The translations under genes and the position numbers were made by a program. Positions 62,489-64,000 of a stretch of 64,000 nt of DNA are shown here, piece by piece. Every line of letters starts with the position of its first letter. Positions within the stretch are counted from its first letter, which is position 1. This DNA is from Pigmentiphaga sp. H8 (GTDB lineage: Bacteria; Pseudomonadota; Gammaproteobacteria; Burkholderiales; Burkholderiaceae_B): positions 2,604,001 through 2,668,000 of the forward strand of contig NZ_CP033966.1 of assembly GCF_003854895.1 (NCBI RefSeq). The letters run 5' to 3'. The notes under the pieces are model-generated. The model had not been told where the DNA came from and ran no database searches. It saw nothing but the letters and a program-made list of their open reading frames with translations.

Positions 62489-63700
62489 ATGATCAAAACG
62501 CCGGTTTATCTCGATTACTCGGCGACCACGCCGGTGGATCCGCGCGTGGTCGACGCCATGGTGCCCTGGTTGTACGAGCAGTTCGGCAACCCGGCTTCGC
62601 GCAGCCACGCCTACGGCTGGGATGCCGAGCGGGCCGTCGAAATCGCCCGCCAGCAGGTGGCCGACCTGGTGAACGCCGATCCGCGCGAAATCGTGTGGAC
62701 CTCGGGCGCCACCGAATCCGACAACCTGGCGATCAAGGGCGCCGCGCATTTCTATGCCGAGCGCGGCAAGCACATCATCACGGTCAAGACCGAGCACAAG
62801 GCGGTGCTGGACACCTGCCGCGAGCTGGAGCGGGAAGGCTTCGAGGTCACCTACCTGGACGTGCAGGAAAACGGCCTGCTCGACCTGGAGGCCTTCAGGG
62901 CGGCGATCCGCCCCGACACCATCCTGGCCTCGGTGATGTACGTCAACAACGAGATCGGTGTCATCCAGGACATCGAGAAGCTGGGCGAGATCTGCCGCGA
63001 GAAGCGGGTGATCTTCCACGTCGACGCGGCCCAGGCCACCGGCAAGGTCGTCATCGACCTGGCCACGCTGAAGGTCGACCTGATGTCCTTCTGCGCGCAC
63101 AAGATGTGCGGCCCCAAGGGCATCGGCGCCCTGTACGTGCGGCGCAAGCCGCGGGTGCGCATCGAGGCGCAGATGCACGGCGGCGGCCACGAGCGCGGCA
63201 TGCGCTCGGGCACGCTGGCCACGCACCAGATCGTCGGCATGGGCGAAGCTTTCCGCCTGGCCAAGGAAGAGATGGCGACCGAGAACGAGCGCGTGCGCAT
63301 GCTGCGCGACCGCCTGTGGGCGGGCCTGTCGACGATGGACGAGGTCTACCTGAACGGCGACATGGAGCAGCGCATCCCGCACAACCTGAACGTCAGCTTC
63401 AACTATGTCGAGGGCGAGTCCCTGATCATGGCGGTCAAGGAGCTGGCGGTGTCCAGCGGCTCGGCCTGCACCTCGGCCAGCCTGGAGCCTTCGTACGTGC
63501 TGCGCGCCCTGGGCCGCAGCGACGAGCTGGCGCACAGCTCCATCCGCTTCACCCTCGGCCGTTTCACGACGGAAGAGGAAATCGACTTCACCGTCCAGCT
63601 GATCCGCGGCAAGGTCGACAAGCTGCGCGAAATGTCCCCGCTGTGGGAAATGGTCAAGGACGGCATCGACATCAACACGGTGCAGTGGGCTGCACACTGA
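62489..63700 (+). CDS. iscS: Cysteine desulfurase IscS
   Basis: A 403-residue PLP enzyme that takes sulfur from cysteine for Fe-S clusters and tRNA thiolation. Blocks: PVYLDYSATTPVDPRV, TSGATESDNLAIKG, CAHKMCGPKGIGALY (PLP lysine), and SSGSACTSASLEPSYVLRAL with the sulfur-carrying Cys. It starts 32 bp after iscR; the longer frame to 61901 covers iscR and is a shadow. The N-terminus MIKTPVYLDYSATTP is standard. Confidence 0.97.
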   Translation: MIKTPVYLDYSATTPVDPRVVDAMVPWLYEQFGNPASRSHAYGWDAERAVEIARQQVADLVNADPREIVWTSGATESDNLAIKGAAHFYAERGKHIITVKTEHKAVLDTCRELEREGFEVTYLDVQENGLLDLEAFRAAIRPDTILASVMYVNNEIGVIQDIEKLGEICREKRVIFHVDAAQATGKVVIDLATLKVDLMSFCAHKMCGPKGIGALYVRRKPRVRIEAQMHGGGHERGMRSGTLATHQIVGMGEAFRLAKEEMATENERVRMLRDRLWAGLSTMDEVYLNGDMEQRIPHNLNVSFNYVEGESLIMAVKELAVSSGSACTSASLEPSYVLRALGRSDELAHSSIRFTLGRFTTEEEIDFTVQLIRGKVDKLREMSPLWEMVKDGIDINTVQWAAH

Positions 63701-63715
63701 ACCAGGAGAAAAAAC

Positions 63716-64000
63716 ATGGCCTATAGCGAAAAAGTCATCGATCACTACGAGAACCCCCGCAACGTCGGCTCTTTCGAGAAGGGTGACGACTCCGTGGGAA
63801 CGGGCATGGTGGGCGCACCGGCCTGTGGCGACGTGATGAAGCTGCAGATCAAGGTCAACGAGCAGGGCGTCATCGAGGACGCGCGCTTCAAGACCTACGG
63901 TTGCGGTTCGGCCATCGCCTCCAGTTCGCTGGTGACCGAGTGGGTCAAGGGCAAGACCCTGGACCAGGCGCTCGATATCCGCAACACGCATATCGCCCAG
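63716..64000 (+). CDS. iscU: Fe-S scaffold protein IscU (partial, runs off the window)
   Basis: The first 95 codons of IscU: MAYSEKVIDHYENPRNVGSF, then the cluster ligands Cys and Asp in GAPACGDVMKL and the second Cys in YGCGSAIASSS. IscU assembles new Fe-S clusters with sulfur from IscS. Starts 15 bp after iscS with a GGAG ribosome-binding site. The third Cys and C-terminus lie beyond the window. Confidence 0.97.
   Translation, partial: MAYSEKVIDHYENPRNVGSFEKGDDSVGTGMVGAPACGDVMKLQIKVNEQGVIEDARFKTYGCGSAIASSSLVTEWVKGKTLDQALDIRNTHIAQ

Noticed and set aside
62144..63991. 615-residue frame opposite iscR-iscS-iscU
   Set aside because: Antisense shadow; low-complexity composition and no motifs.

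Overview
The window is high-GC DNA of a Burkholderiales bacterium, most likely family Alcaligenaceae (Bordetella/Achromobacter type). The main clue is five tripartite-tricarboxylate-type (Bug/TctC) periplasmic binding proteins without any membrane partner, each next to LysR regulators and acyl-CoA or hydroxyacid genes. The isc operon layout, the imuA-imuB-dnaE2 mutagenesis cassette and the GC-rich palindromic repeats agree with this. Genus is an inference.

Layout. 1-6.5 kb: cation-efflux gene (cut by the window edge), secreted protein, beta-carbonic anhydrase, small lipoprotein, then a Bug/LysR/TauD-dioxygenase group. 6.6-11.5 kb: an AadA-like aminoglycoside nucleotidyltransferase, then a three-gene sugar-type operon (Gfo/Idh/MocA oxidoreductase, DUF993 protein, TIM-barrel isomerase) behind a perfect inverted-repeat operator, then a methyltransferase. 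11.7-24.6 kb: a defence island on the minus strand: GmrSD-like DUF262/DUF1524 protein, small ORF, and a tightly coupled five-gene operon (DUF1156 DNA methylase, DrmE-like protein, DrmA helicase, DrmB, DrmC). This is a DISARM-type system with an unexpected methylase.

25.1-37.4 kb: MgtC-family protein and two minus-strand catabolic operons. One has an alpha-hydroxyacid oxidase, a Bug protein, two CaiB/BaiF CoA transferases, an enoyl-CoA hydratase and a LysR regulator. The other has an MmgE/PrpD protein, an argininosuccinate-lyase-like enzyme and a Bug protein, with a divergent LysR; the lyase/MmgE pair recalls aminopolycarboxylate (iminodisuccinate/EDDS) breakdown.

37.4-40.1 kb: a lower-GC insert carrying one unrecognised 771-residue protein with a zinc ribbon and a PD-(D/E)XK nuclease motif. 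It lies between two diverged, gapless 97-bp copies of the overlapping lysR/dnaE2 3' ends, so it looks like an integrated single-gene defence islet. This is the strongest candidate for an undescribed system.

40.1-45.6 kb: SOS-regulated imuA-imuB-dnaE2 with a perfect LexA box; dnaE2 carries two in-frame 81-bp palindromic repeat units. 45.7-56.3 kb: alaA aminotransferase, hydrolases, two more Bug genes, LysR, RNase HI fused to DUF5710, MATE exporter, tRNA-Asn, YigZ, copper-related PCuAC/DUF2946. 56.5-64 kb: a ParDE-type toxin-antitoxin pair whose toxin lacks a normal start codon, a second identical tRNA-Asn, tyrB, uvrB, a low-molecular-weight tyrosine phosphatase, and iscR-iscS-iscU (cut by the window end).
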